Shown here: in pieces, positions 54,634 through 62,468 of the stretch
Layout of the letters: each line of letters begins with the position of its first letter
Numbering within the stretch: position 1 is the stretch's first letter
DNA from: VFJZ01 sp046598415
Lineage (GTDB): Bacteria > Actinomycetota > Thermoleophilia > Gaiellales > F1-60-MAGs149
Length of the DNA: 64,000 nucleotides
Direction: 5' to 3'
NCBI GenBank assembly: GCA_046598415.1
Contig: JBKJIG010000084.1
Location: forward strand, 62,001 to 126,000
Program-made: the position numbers and the translations under genes
The notes under the pieces: generated by a model
The model's input: the letters and a program-made list of their open reading frames with translations, nothing else
Told to the model about the DNA's origin: nothing
The model's database searches: none

Positions 54634-54933
54634 TCAGTCGCCGAAGAGGCGGGATTGCTCGCCGACGCCATCGATGGCGCGGCGGTAGTCGCGCCACACC
54701 TCGGCGGCGAGACGCCGCAGCGCCTCGGCGTCCCGGCCGTTCGCCGCCGCGTGCGCCCGGATCTCGGCCAGTGCGTGCCGGATCAGGCGTGCGACCTCGT
54801 CGGCCGGCGCCAGCGCCAGCACGTCGGTGACCTGGGCCTCGCGGTCGCCGATGCGCCACCCGGCTACCGCCGCGGCGAGGTCGACGACGAGCACGGCCGG
54901 GCGGCCTGAGAGCTCGTAGGCGACGCGGGTCAC
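54634..54933 (-). CDS. Hypothetical protein, 99 residues
   Basis: Not recognised. From GTG 54933 it starts with a small beta-rich part (VAYELSGRPAVLVVDLAAAV, GWRIGDREAQ) followed by three amphipathic helices (DEVARLIRHALAEIRAH, DAEALRRLAAEVWRDYRRAI) and ends in FGD. It is soluble, with no cysteines. It begins 26 bases from the divergent futalosine hydrolase-like gene and precedes the HerA-like gene by 40 bases. A longer upstream frame exists but is Pro/Arg-rich and probably non-coding. Confidence 0.55.
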   Translation of the reverse strand: MTRVAYELSGRPAVLVVDLAAAVAGWRIGDREAQVTDVLALAPADEVARLIRHALAEIRAHAAANGRDAEALRRLAAEVWRDYRRAIDGVGEQSRLFGD

Positions 54934-54959
54934 GGGGCGAAGGATGGCATGCTGGAGCG

Positions 54960-55520
54960 GTGCAGGTACTCGTGGTCGCGGCGACGCCGTTCGAGCTCGC
55001 ATGGGTCGGTGCGCAGGCGGCCACGCTGGCCTGCGGCGTCGGCCCGGTCGAGGCCGCGGCGGCGACGGCCGCCGAGCTCGCCCGGTCGCGACCCGGCGCC
55101 GTGCTGCACGTCGGCATCGCCGGTGCCCGAGCCGGGGCCGGCCTGCAGATCGGCGCCGTCGTGATCGGCGCCCGGTCGGTCTATGACGACCTGGCCGCGG
55201 CGATCCCGCTCGAACGTCTGGTCGAGGCGTCGCCCGGGCTGCTCGAGGCTGCGCGCCGCGCGTTGCCCGTCGCGCCGGTGGTGGAGATCGCAACCACGGC
55301 GGGCGTCGGGCGCTCGGCGGCCGGCGCCGTCGTGGAGGCGATGGAGGGCTTCGGCGTGCTGCGCGCCGCCGCGCTGGCCGGCGTCCCGGCCCTCGAGTTG
55401 CGCGCGATCTCCAACCTGGTCGGCGAGGAGGACCGCACGCGCTGGAACATCCCCGGCGCCCTGGAGGTGCTGGGTGTGGCGGGCGCGGCGGTGCTGGGAG
55501 CCCTGGAGGCGCTGCCGTAA
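54960..55520 (+). CDS. Futalosine hydrolase-like nucleosidase (MqnB/PNP-UDP family)
   Basis: A 187-residue purine nucleoside phosphorylase-fold hydrolase, smaller than typical MTA/SAH nucleosidases. It starts (GTG) VLVVAATPFELAWV, has ATLACGVGPVEAAAATA and VLHVGIAGA, and ends with VVEAMEGFGVLRAAALAGVP, where the E-M-E element binds the ribose. ALELRAISN supplies the catalytic-aspartate-region equivalent. Length and this pattern match futalosine hydrolase of the alternative menaquinone pathway. Other mqn genes are not in the window, so the call remains probable. The usual catalytic Asp is not obvious. Confidence 0.75.
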   Translation: MQVLVVAATPFELAWVGAQAATLACGVGPVEAAAATAAELARSRPGAVLHVGIAGARAGAGLQIGAVVIGARSVYDDLAAAIPLERLVEASPGLLEAARRALPVAPVVEIATTAGVGRSAAGAVVEAMEGFGVLRAAALAGVPALELRAISNLVGEEDRTRWNIPGALEVLGVAGAAVLGALEALP

Positions 55521-55534
55521 CGGGCTGTCGATCG

Positions 55535-55545
55535 GTGCCTGGCAC
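55535..55545. repeat. GTGCCTGGCAC palindromic element
   Basis: Same 11-base palindrome as at 8881-8891 and 26459-26469, followed by GAAACCG. It lies 15 bases after the nucleosidase stop. Confidence 0.5.
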
Positions 55546-55594
55546 GAAACCGAGGGTCGCAACCGCGGAGCCGGCGGCATCGAGTCGGAATTGA

Positions 55595-55615
55595 ACTAAC
55601 GGTGTATCCGTTAGT
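55595..55615 (+). promoter_or_regulatory. Operator palindrome upstream of the MOSC-CGNR operon
   Basis: Arms ACTAACGG (55595-55602) and CCGTTAGT (55608-55615) flank TGTAT, ending six bases before ATG 55622. It is AT-rich relative to its surroundings. The second gene of the operon is a CGNR regulator, and a comparable palindrome precedes the other CGNR gene, so autoregulation is likely. Confidence 0.6.
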
Positions 55616-55621
55616 AAATGC

Positions 55622-56275
55622 ATGGCTCCTCCAACCTTCCACGTCGCCGAGCTCTGGCGCTACCCCGTCAAGTCGCTCGCCGGCGAGCAGGTCGACCAGA
55701 CCGACGTCCTCGCCGACGGCATCGCGGGCGACCGGCTGATCCACGTCCGGCGGCCGGACGGGCGCATCGTCACCTCGCGGACGCACCCGCGGCTGCTGGG
55801 ACTGGGCGGGTCGCTGGCGCCCGACGGCACGGCGCTCATCGACGGCCGCCCGGTGACCGATCCCGCCTCGCTCGCGTCAATTCGCGCCGCCGCGGGCGAC
55901 GACGTCGATCTCGTTCGCTCCTGCGGCCCGAGGCGCTTCGACATCCTGCCGCTGTCGATCCTCACCGACGGCGCGGTCGACGCCCTCGGCGTCGATCGCC
56001 GCCGGCTGCGGCCGAACATCGTGATCGGCGGCGTGGACGGCCTCGCCGAGCGGGAGTGGGAGGGGCGCACGATCCGCATCGGCACCGTGCTGATCGAGCT
56101 CGTGCAGCTCCGGCCGCGCTGCGTGATGACGACGTTCGACCCCGACTCGCTTCGCCAGGACCACGGCGTCCTGCGCCGCATCGTGCGCGAGTTCGGTGGG
56201 ACGATGGCGCTCGACTCCGCCGTCCTCGAGCCGGGCCAAATCCACGTCGGCGACACCGTCACACTGCTGGACTGA
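55622..56275 (+). CDS. MOSC-domain protein
   Basis: A 217-residue protein with MOSC N-terminal (VAELWRYPVKSLAGEQVDQT) and MOSC domains (IVIGGVDGLAEREWEG, then ELVQLRPRCVMTT with the conserved cysteine at RC). MOSC proteins bind molybdenum cofactor sulfur or act as Moco-dependent reductases such as those reducing N-hydroxylated compounds (YcbX/YiiM). A ferredoxin domain is not fused. One base separates its stop from the GTG of the CGNR regulator, so that regulator probably responds to its substrate. Confidence 0.9.
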   Translation: MAPPTFHVAELWRYPVKSLAGEQVDQTDVLADGIAGDRLIHVRRPDGRIVTSRTHPRLLGLGGSLAPDGTALIDGRPVTDPASLASIRAAAGDDVDLVRSCGPRRFDILPLSILTDGAVDALGVDRRRLRPNIVIGGVDGLAEREWEGRTIRIGTVLIELVQLRPRCVMTTFDPDSLRQDHGVLRRIVREFGGTMALDSAVLEPGQIHVGDTVTLLD

Positions 56276-56276
56276 C

Positions 56277-56699
56277 GTGGATGCCCTGACCCTCGCCAAC
56301 AGCTTCCGCGACCACCACGGCCGCGTGCACGACGCGCTCGACCCGGCCCTCGGCCTGCACGAGCTGCGTGAGACCGTCCGCAGCCTGTTCGCCGCCGCAA
56401 CCACGGGTGCGGAGCCGTCGGCGGATGCGATCGCCGAGCTGAACCGCCTCGCCCGGCCACCCCACCTGCGCTGGGGCGGCAACGGCCCCGCGCTGACCCC
56501 CGGGGACGCCGCGGCCGAGGTCGCGCGGACGGCGATCGAGCTGCTCGCGGGCGGTCGGCTGCGGCAGTGCGGCAACCCCCGCTGCATCCTCTACCTCCTG
56601 GCCGCGGGGCGCCGCCAGTTCTGCTCCGACAGCTGCGCGAATCGCACCCGCGTCGCCCGCCACGCCGCGGGCCGCGGGCGGGGTCAGCCCGGCGGATAG
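56277..56699 (+). CDS. CGNR zinc-finger transcriptional regulator (second copy)
   Basis: A 140-residue regulator starting GTG DALTLANSFRDHHGRVHD, a shortened ABATE domain. The C-terminal finger is CGNPRC...FCSDSCANRTRVARHAAG, with four cysteines and CANR in place of CGNR. It is shorter than the CGNR protein at 32325 and lacks part of the N-terminal domain. It is cotranscribed with the MOSC gene under the palindrome at 55595-55615. Its last 16 bases overlap the convergent queF. Confidence 0.85.
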   Translation: MDALTLANSFRDHHGRVHDALDPALGLHELRETVRSLFAAATTGAEPSADAIAELNRLARPPHLRWGGNGPALTPGDAAAEVARTAIELLAGGRLRQCGNPRCILYLLAAGRRQFCSDSCANRTRVARHAAGRGRGQPGG

Positions 56700-57058
56700 C
56701 TCGAAGTCGCACCGACCGCGATCCCGCCGCGGCGGTTGAAGCGCATCGTCACGGCCAGCGACGCCGGCTCGAGCAGCGTGACCAGGTCGTCGCGGATCCG
56801 CCGCGCCGCATGCTCGTGGAAGATCCCGACCTCGCGGAACGTCTCCAGGTACAGCTTCAGCGACTTCGTCTCGACCACCCGCGGGCCGGGCCGGTAGCGG
56901 ATCTCGATCGTCGCCCAGTCGGGCTGCGCCGTCACCGGGCAGCGGCACGTGAACTCGGAGCAGTCGAGCACGATCTCCAGCCCGGCGTCGTCCACGTCGA
57001 ACGCCTCGAGCACGCCGTCGGCGGCCGCATCGGCATTGCCAAGTTTCGTCAGAGTCAT
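56684..57058 (-). CDS. queF: NADPH-dependent 7-cyano-7-deazaguanine reductase QueF (type I, short)
   Basis: Reduces preQ0 to preQ1 in queuosine biosynthesis. The 124-residue single-domain form has the catalytic cysteine C40 in CRCPVTAQPD with nearby Asp47, and the NADPH-binding signature ETKSLKLYLETFR (63-75), normally ESKSLKLYL..FR. FHEHA follows as in the family. queC, queD and queE are not present nearby. The 24-base gap to the divergent ATPase gene must hold both starts. No preQ1 riboswitch was recognised. Confidence 0.93.
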   Translation of the reverse strand: MTLTKLGNADAAADGVLEAFDVDDAGLEIVLDCSEFTCRCPVTAQPDWATIEIRYRPGPRVVETKSLKLYLETFREVGIFHEHAARRIRDDLVTLLEPASLAVTMRFNRRGGIAVGATSSYPPG

Positions 57059-57082
57059 GCCCTGCAGTATCCTCTTCGGATC

Positions 57083-58261
57083 ATGGGTGGCATCAACCTC
57101 GTAGAGGTCTCCAAGACATATCCCGGCGGTGTCCAGGCGGTTGACGGGGTCTCGCTCGAGATCGCCGACGGCGAGTTCATGGTGCTGGTCGGCCCGTCCG
57201 GCTGCGGCAAGTCGACGCTGCTGCGGATGATCGCCGGTCTGGAGGAGGTCACGGACGGCACGATCACGATCGGCGACGCCGACGTGACCGACATGCAGCC
57301 GCGCCAGCGCGACATCGCGATGGTGTTCCAGAACTACGCGCTCTACCCGCACATGACGGTGCGCGACAACCTCGGGTTCGGCCTCAAGCTGCGCAAGGTC
57401 GCGAAGTCGGTGCGCGAGCAGCGCGTCAACGAGGTGGCCAACACGCTCGGCCTCGAGACGCTGCTCGACCGCAAGCCCGGCGCCCTCTCCGGCGGCCAGC
57501 GCCAGCGCGTCGCCATGGGCCGCGCGATGGTGCGCGAGCCGAAGGCCTTCCTCATGGACGAGCCGCTCTCCAACCTCGACGCCAAGCTGCGCGTGTCGAT
57601 GCGCGCCGAGCTGTCGCGGCTGCACGAGCGCCTCGGCGTCACGACCGTTTACGTCACCCATGACCAGGTCGAGGCGATGACGCTCGGCCAGCGCGTGGCG
57701 GTGATGCGCGACGGCCTGCTGCAGCAGGTCGACACGCCGCAGAACCTGTTCCATCACCCGTCCAACCTGTTCGTCGCCGCGTTCATCGGCTCGCCGTCGA
57801 TGAACCTCGTCGACGCCGAGGTGGCCGACGGCTCGGTGCGCTTCGGTTCGTTCAACCTTGCCCTGCCGGCCGGCTCGCCGATGGCGACCGCGTCGCGCCG
57901 GGTGATCCTCGGGTTGCGCCCCACCGACTTCGAGCACGCCGCCGGGGCCGATCCGGCCCGGCCGCGGATGCGCGTGAAGGCCGACGTGGTCGAGGAGCTC
58001 GGTGCCGAGACGCACATCATCTTCGCCGTCGACGCGCCGCGCGTGTCGGCCGAGGCGGTGCGCGCGGCCACCGAGGACGAGGACGGCTCGCTGTTCGCCG
58101 ACAACCAGCGCGCCCAGTTCACCGCCCGCGTCGACGGTCGCAAGCGCGTCCTTCCGGGCGACGACCTCGAACTGGCGGTCGATACCGGGCAGTTCCACTT
58201 CTTCGAGCCCGAGACCGGCGTCACGCTCGCCAGCGGCGCGCTCGCCGGCGCCGCGCTCTAG
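57083..58261 (+). CDS. ugpC: UgpC/MsmK-type sugar ABC transporter ATPase
   Basis: A 392-residue ATPase shared by carbohydrate importers. It has Walker A GPSGCGKST, Q-loop VFQNYALYPHMTV, signature LSGGQRQRVAMGRAMVREP, Walker B FLMDEPLSNLDAKLR, H-loop VTHDQVEAMTL, and a C-terminal TOBE regulatory domain (about 240-392). No permease or binding protein is adjacent, so it may serve several sugar transporters, as UgpC/MsiK proteins do in actinobacteria. The neighbouring GH4 glycosidase, convergent at 58266, fits sugar use. The exact sugar is unknown. Confidence 0.92.
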   Translation: MGGINLVEVSKTYPGGVQAVDGVSLEIADGEFMVLVGPSGCGKSTLLRMIAGLEEVTDGTITIGDADVTDMQPRQRDIAMVFQNYALYPHMTVRDNLGFGLKLRKVAKSVREQRVNEVANTLGLETLLDRKPGALSGGQRQRVAMGRAMVREPKAFLMDEPLSNLDAKLRVSMRAELSRLHERLGVTTVYVTHDQVEAMTLGQRVAVMRDGLLQQVDTPQNLFHHPSNLFVAAFIGSPSMNLVDAEVADGSVRFGSFNLALPAGSPMATASRRVILGLRPTDFEHAAGADPARPRMRVKADVVEELGAETHIIFAVDAPRVSAEAVRAATEDEDGSLFADNQRAQFTARVDGRKRVLPGDDLELAVDTGQFHFFEPETGVTLASGALAGAAL

Positions 58262-58265
58262 TTTC

Positions 58266-59552
58266 CTAGCGCAGCGGCGGCAGGCCCGCCGCGTACGCCT
58301 CCATCAGCTCGTCCACCAGCCGTGCGATCTCGTCCACCTGCAGCGATGCGGCGGTGTTCGGGTCGAGCAGCGCTGCGTGGTGCACGTGGTCGCGGCGCTC
58401 GTCGAGCACGGCCCGGACGGTCAGCTCGACCGGGTTCAGGAACGTGCGGTTGAGCGCCGCGCACTGCACCGGCAGCGCGCCGACGTGCACGGGCTCGAGC
58501 CCGTTCGCGTCGACCAGGCACGGCCCCTCCACGCACGCGCCCAGCGGCAGGTTCGAGATCTGGCCGGTGTTGCGAACGTTGCCGTAGACGACCCGGGGCT
58601 GGCCCGTCTCCATCGAGTGGATGATCAGCGACGCGTACTCGAGGCTGCGCGCGACCGCGATCGGCTGTCCCGCGGCCACCTCGGCGCGCACCTCGTCGAA
58701 CTCGCCGAGGTTCTCCTCGCTGCGCCGCACGTACTCGCCCGGCGGGATGCGCAGCCGCTCGATCTCGGCGTCGTGGCGCAGGTACCAGGGCAGGTACTCG
58801 GCGCCGTGCTCGCTCGACTCGGTCGGGAAGTAGCCGAGCTGCCGGTACATGTCGACGCGGACGCGCCGCTGTAGCTCGGGGTCGCTCGCGATCGCGGCAT
58901 CGACGAGCGGGTAGAGGTCCTCGCCGTCGCGCTCGAGCCGCAGGATGAACGACTGGTGGTTGATGCCGGCGCCCACGAACGAGACCTCCGCCGGCGGCAC
59001 CCCGGCGATCTCCGCCAGCTGGCGCGTGGTGTTCTGCACGGAGTGGCAGAGCCCGACGATCTGCGTCGTCGGCGTGCCCTCGTACGTCATCCAGCAGAGC
59101 ATCGCCATCGGGTTCGTGTAGTTCAGCAGCCAGGCGTCGGGGCAGACCTCGGCCATGTCGCGGCCGATGCCGAGCATCACCGGGGCGGTGCGCAGCGCCC
59201 GGAAGATGCCGCCGATCCCGAGCGTGTCGCCGATCGTCTGGCGCAGGCCGTAGCGCAGCGGCACCTCGTAGTCGCGCACGGTGGCGGCGTGCCCGCCGAC
59301 CTGTACCGAGTTGATCACGTATCGCGCACCGTCCAGGGCGGCGCGACGGTCGAGCGTCGCCGTCACGCGGGGGCGCAGCCCCAGGCCGTCGCCCACCAGT
59401 CGCGCCAGCGCGGCCGCCGTCTCGAGGCGTTCGGCGTCGATGTCGTGCAGCGCGATCTCGACGTCGCGGAGGTCGTCGAAGGCGAGGATGTCGCCGACGA
59501 GGTTACGTGTGAACTCGACGCTGCCGGCTCCGATGAAGGCGATCTTGGGCAT
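58266..59552 (-). CDS. Glycoside hydrolase family 4 (alpha-galactosidase/alpha-glucosidase-like)
   Basis: A 428-residue NAD+- and Mn2+-dependent glycosidase. The Rossmann motif FIGAGSVEFTRNL starts the protein, and a DIDAERL segment binds the nucleotide ribose. NYTNPMAML and the metal-ligand motif GLCHSVQ follow, the form found in alpha-galactosidase-type members (alpha-glucosidases often have CHG or CHS variants). GINHQSFI carries the second metal ligand. It is the last gene of the minus-strand chain, seven bases after the beta-lactamase-like gene. Confidence 0.9.
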   Translation of the reverse strand: MPKIAFIGAGSVEFTRNLVGDILAFDDLRDVEIALHDIDAERLETAAALARLVGDGLGLRPRVTATLDRRAALDGARYVINSVQVGGHAATVRDYEVPLRYGLRQTIGDTLGIGGIFRALRTAPVMLGIGRDMAEVCPDAWLLNYTNPMAMLCWMTYEGTPTTQIVGLCHSVQNTTRQLAEIAGVPPAEVSFVGAGINHQSFILRLERDGEDLYPLVDAAIASDPELQRRVRVDMYRQLGYFPTESSEHGAEYLPWYLRHDAEIERLRIPPGEYVRRSEENLGEFDEVRAEVAAGQPIAVARSLEYASLIIHSMETGQPRVVYGNVRNTGQISNLPLGACVEGPCLVDANGLEPVHVGALPVQCAALNRTFLNPVELTVRAVLDERRDHVHHAALLDPNTAASLQVDEIARLVDELMEAYAAGLPPLR

Positions 59553-59559
59553 GCGTCTC

Positions 59560-60993
59560 CTAGATGCTCGTGGACGGCGAGAACGGCTCGCCCTGCAGGT
59601 CGAAGGGCCACATCGTCATGCCCCCGTCGCCACGGATGCGGACGATCTCGCCCGCCTCCGTGCTGTAGTGGATGAGCTCGCCGACCGAGCCGAACCCGTT
59701 GCCGGCGGTGATGCGGAGCGTGGCGTCGTCGACGACGGCGAGCTCGTAGGGCTCGTCCAGCGGATCGGCCGCACCCGGGTCGACCGCCAGCAGGCGGTTT
59801 CCGAGGCGCACGACGTCGAGCACGCCCCAGAGGTTGGCGAAGCGCCCTTCGAACCGCGCCGTCGGCGTCGCTCCGACGCCCGGCTCGGCGGGCAGCGCGA
59901 GCGGCAGCACCGCGGGCCGGTGCAGCCCGGCGTCGAGCAGCTTCAGGATGCCGGCGGCGAGATCGCCGGCGGGCCCGTCGGTGGCGTTGGTCAGCACCGA
60001 CACGGCGATGCCATCGTCGACGGCGAGCAGCGTGGTGGTGATGTAGCCGGGGAAGCCGCCGCTGTGGCCGATCACGCGCCGGCCGGCGATGGTGTCGAGC
60101 GCCATGCCGAGCCCGTACCGCCGCGATCCCGCATCGCCGGGGACGCTCTGCCAGGCGCTGCGCTGCTGCAGGCGCTTCGACGCGTCGGTGAGCAGGCGAT
60201 CGTCGCCGAGGCGGTGGGCGGCGACGTAGCGGACGAGGTCTTCGGCGGTGCTGGTGAACCCGGTCGCCGCCGACATCGCGTGGGTGTCGATGTGCTCGAT
60301 CGGCCGGCGTTCCAGCGAGGTCACGTTGCCCGTGTAGCCCGTCGCGTAGTCGGTGGCGCGGGCGGGCAGCCACTCGGGGTCGGTGTCGGCGAGGCCGAGG
60401 CGCCCGACGATCTCGCGGCGAACGTAGTCGTTGTAGCTCTGGCCCGCGACGCGCGCGATCACCAGCCCGAGCAGCGAGTAGCCGATGTTGCTGTACGCGA
60501 ACCGCGTGTTCGGCTCGACCTTCGTCCCATCGTCGCGGGCCATCGCGAGCAGCTCGGTCTCGTCGGGAAACGGTCGGGACAGCTGCCAGAAGTCGCCGTC
60601 CACGCCATCGCGGATCACGCCGCCGCCGTGCTCGAGCAGCTCGCGGACGGCGACCGTCCCGATCGGCGCCCCGGCCAGCTCGCCGACCACGTCGCCGAGC
60701 GGCGTGTCGAGCGTCAGGGTGCCCGCCTCGACGAGCTGCAGCACCGCGGTCGCCGTGAACGTCTTCGAGTGCGACGCGACGCGGAACAGGTGCGACGTCG
60801 TCAGCGGCACGCCGGTGTCGAGGTCGGCGAGCCCGACCGCGCCCGACAGCTGCACCTCGCCGTCGAACAGCACCGCGTACTGCACGCCGGGCACGCGCAG
60901 CGTGAAGGCGCGGTAGGCGATCCAGTCCTCGGCGTAGGCGAGCGCCGCCTGCAGCGCGGCCACGGCGGCGGGGTTCGAGGGCGTCGACGTCAC
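59560..60993 (-). CDS. Serine beta-lactamase-family hydrolase (class C/PBP4*-like)
   Basis: A 477-residue esterase or peptidase. The active-site tetrad S74-H-S-K77 (SxxK), YSN at 167-169 and a HSGGFPG motif define the family. A separate C-terminal domain (about 370-477) of beta-strands follows. No signal peptide is visible, so it may act in the cytoplasm on small amides, esters or D-amino acid peptides. GTG 60993 overlaps the amidohydrolase stop by four bases. Antibiotic resistance should not be assumed. Confidence 0.88.
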   Translation of the reverse strand: MTSTPSNPAAVAALQAALAYAEDWIAYRAFTLRVPGVQYAVLFDGEVQLSGAVGLADLDTGVPLTTSHLFRVASHSKTFTATAVLQLVEAGTLTLDTPLGDVVGELAGAPIGTVAVRELLEHGGGVIRDGVDGDFWQLSRPFPDETELLAMARDDGTKVEPNTRFAYSNIGYSLLGLVIARVAGQSYNDYVRREIVGRLGLADTDPEWLPARATDYATGYTGNVTSLERRPIEHIDTHAMSAATGFTSTAEDLVRYVAAHRLGDDRLLTDASKRLQQRSAWQSVPGDAGSRRYGLGMALDTIAGRRVIGHSGGFPGYITTTLLAVDDGIAVSVLTNATDGPAGDLAAGILKLLDAGLHRPAVLPLALPAEPGVGATPTARFEGRFANLWGVLDVVRLGNRLLAVDPGAADPLDEPYELAVVDDATLRITAGNGFGSVGELIHYSTEAGEIVRIRGDGGMTMWPFDLQGEPFSPSTSI

Positions 60994-62054
60994 GGGGTGT
61001 CCTCGAGGTGCAGGACCCGGCGGGGCGTGTCGCGGTAGATGGCGCGCAGGACGTCGTCGGAGAGAGCGAGCGCCGAGATCGCCCAGCGCCCCTGCGACGG
61101 CACCTGGCCGTCGTCGTAGGCGAAGTGCTCGTCGGCGGTCTCGAGGAAACGGAAGTAGCGCCGGTAGGTGGCGAGGTCGGGCGGATAGCGGTCGGTGCCG
61201 AACACGATCCGCGCGGCGTGCGCGCGAAACAGCGCGGCGGCGGCACGCGGCTGCCGTCCCAGCTCGGCGAGGCGGGCCGAGAAGTCGATCGTCAGGTTCG
61301 GGTAGGTGTCGAGCAGGCGTCCGACGTGAGCCAGATCCTCGGCGTGGCAGCCGACGTGGGCGGCGATGAACGTCGTGCCGGGATGCGCGGCGACGAGCGC
61401 CTCGAGCGAGTCCATGAGCCGGGCGAAGGTGGGCAGCCCGAGGTCGCAGAACGACCACTCCGGGTGCACGCCGAGCTCCTCGAGCCGCTCGTTGCGGTGG
61501 TCGACCGGGTCGAAGAACGCGACCGGGTCGGCCGTGTGGATGAGCACCGGCAGCCCGAGCGCACCGGCCTCGTGAAACAGCGGGCCGAGCCGCGCGTCGT
61601 CAGGGAGCAGCAGCTCGCCCGCCGGGTCGCGAACCGACAGTCCGAGGTCCTTCCAGACCTTCAGGCCGCGGGCGCCGCGGGCGTGGCTCTCGCGCAGGCC
61701 CGCCACCAGCGCCGTCTCGAAGCCGGGCTCCGCGGCGCGCTGGAAGTCGACGTGGCAGAAGGTCAGGAAGCGCCCGGGGTGCGCGCGGTCGTAGCGGTCG
61801 AGGTTCGCCTCCAGCTCGGCGCCCCAGCGGCCGTCGAGGTTGACCACGGTCGCCACGTCGACCTCATCCAGCAGCGCGAGCAGTGCGCCCACATCGGGCA
61901 CGCACCAGTCGTCGGTCAGCCAGCGGCCGAGGTGGTTGTGCGCGTCGATCGCCGGGTAGCGGGGCCGGTCGACGGCCGTCTCGGGCACGACCAGCCGTGG
62001 CCGCGGCTGAAACGCGGCGAGCGGCAGCACCCGGGGATCGACGGGGGCGGTCAC
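60990..62054 (-). CDS. Amidohydrolase family 2 (metal-dependent TIM-barrel) protein
   Basis: A 354-residue predicted hydrolase or decarboxylase. IDAHNHLGRW supplies the first metal ligands, IHTADP and FIAAHVGC the following His positions, and IVFGTDRYPPD the last Asp. This pattern fits the ACMS-decarboxylase-like/amidohydrolase-2 group. The GTG start overlaps the acetyltransferase stop. Its chain neighbours (GNAT, beta-lactamase-like) suggest work on a sugar- or amide-linked substrate, but no pathway can be named. Confidence 0.87.
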   Translation of the reverse strand: MTAPVDPRVLPLAAFQPRPRLVVPETAVDRPRYPAIDAHNHLGRWLTDDWCVPDVGALLALLDEVDVATVVNLDGRWGAELEANLDRYDRAHPGRFLTFCHVDFQRAAEPGFETALVAGLRESHARGARGLKVWKDLGLSVRDPAGELLLPDDARLGPLFHEAGALGLPVLIHTADPVAFFDPVDHRNERLEELGVHPEWSFCDLGLPTFARLMDSLEALVAAHPGTTFIAAHVGCHAEDLAHVGRLLDTYPNLTIDFSARLAELGRQPRAAAALFRAHAARIVFGTDRYPPDLATYRRYFRFLETADEHFAYDDGQVPSQGRWAISALALSDDVLRAIYRDTPRRVLHLEDTP

Positions 62055-62464
62055 TTGCGCTCGAGGAACCGGGCGTCCGGTTCCGCGAAGCCGAACTGCC
62101 GGTACAGCGGGTGCATGTCGCGCGTGTGCAGCATCCAGCGCAGCGGCGCCAGTTGCGGGTCACCGTTCACGGCCGACTCGACCAGCGCGCGTCCGAGGCC
62201 GCGGCCGCGGTGCTCCGGGAGCACGTACACGTCGGCCAGGTAGCAGGTGGTGTGGCGATCGGAGAGCACCCGCGCGTACCCGATCTGCGCGCCGTCGCCG
62301 TAGACGCCCACCACCCGCGCCGACGTGTGGTCGATATCCGCGACCACGTCGTACGGGCGCCCGACGGCCCAGTAGGCCTGCGTCAGGTAGGCGTGGACGG
62401 CGACGACGTCGATGCGCTCGCGGTCGTCGTCCACCTCGTAGCCGCCACCGAGGTCGAGGCGCAT
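62051..62464 (-). CDS. GNAT-family N-acetyltransferase
   Basis: A 137-residue acetyltransferase with the acetyl-CoA-binding motif ADVYVLPEHRGRGLGRALVE (motif A, R/Q-x-x-G-x-G/A) and a closing PLYRQFGF strand typical of the YncA/Rv-type small GNATs. The N-terminus contains an acceptor-side segment AYLTQAYWAVGRP. The acceptor is unknown. It starts four bases after the PLP enzyme gene stop. Confidence 0.88.
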   Translation of the reverse strand: MRLDLGGGYEVDDDRERIDVVAVHAYLTQAYWAVGRPYDVVADIDHTSARVVGVYGDGAQIGYARVLSDRHTTCYLADVYVLPEHRGRGLGRALVESAVNGDPQLAPLRWMLHTRDMHPLYRQFGFAEPDARFLERK

Positions 62465-62468
62465 CCCG

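Noticed and set aside
59560..60993. Antibiotic-resistance beta-lactamase
   Set aside because: The catalytic motifs are those of the broad class C/esterase family; no signal peptide is visible and the operon context is metabolic.
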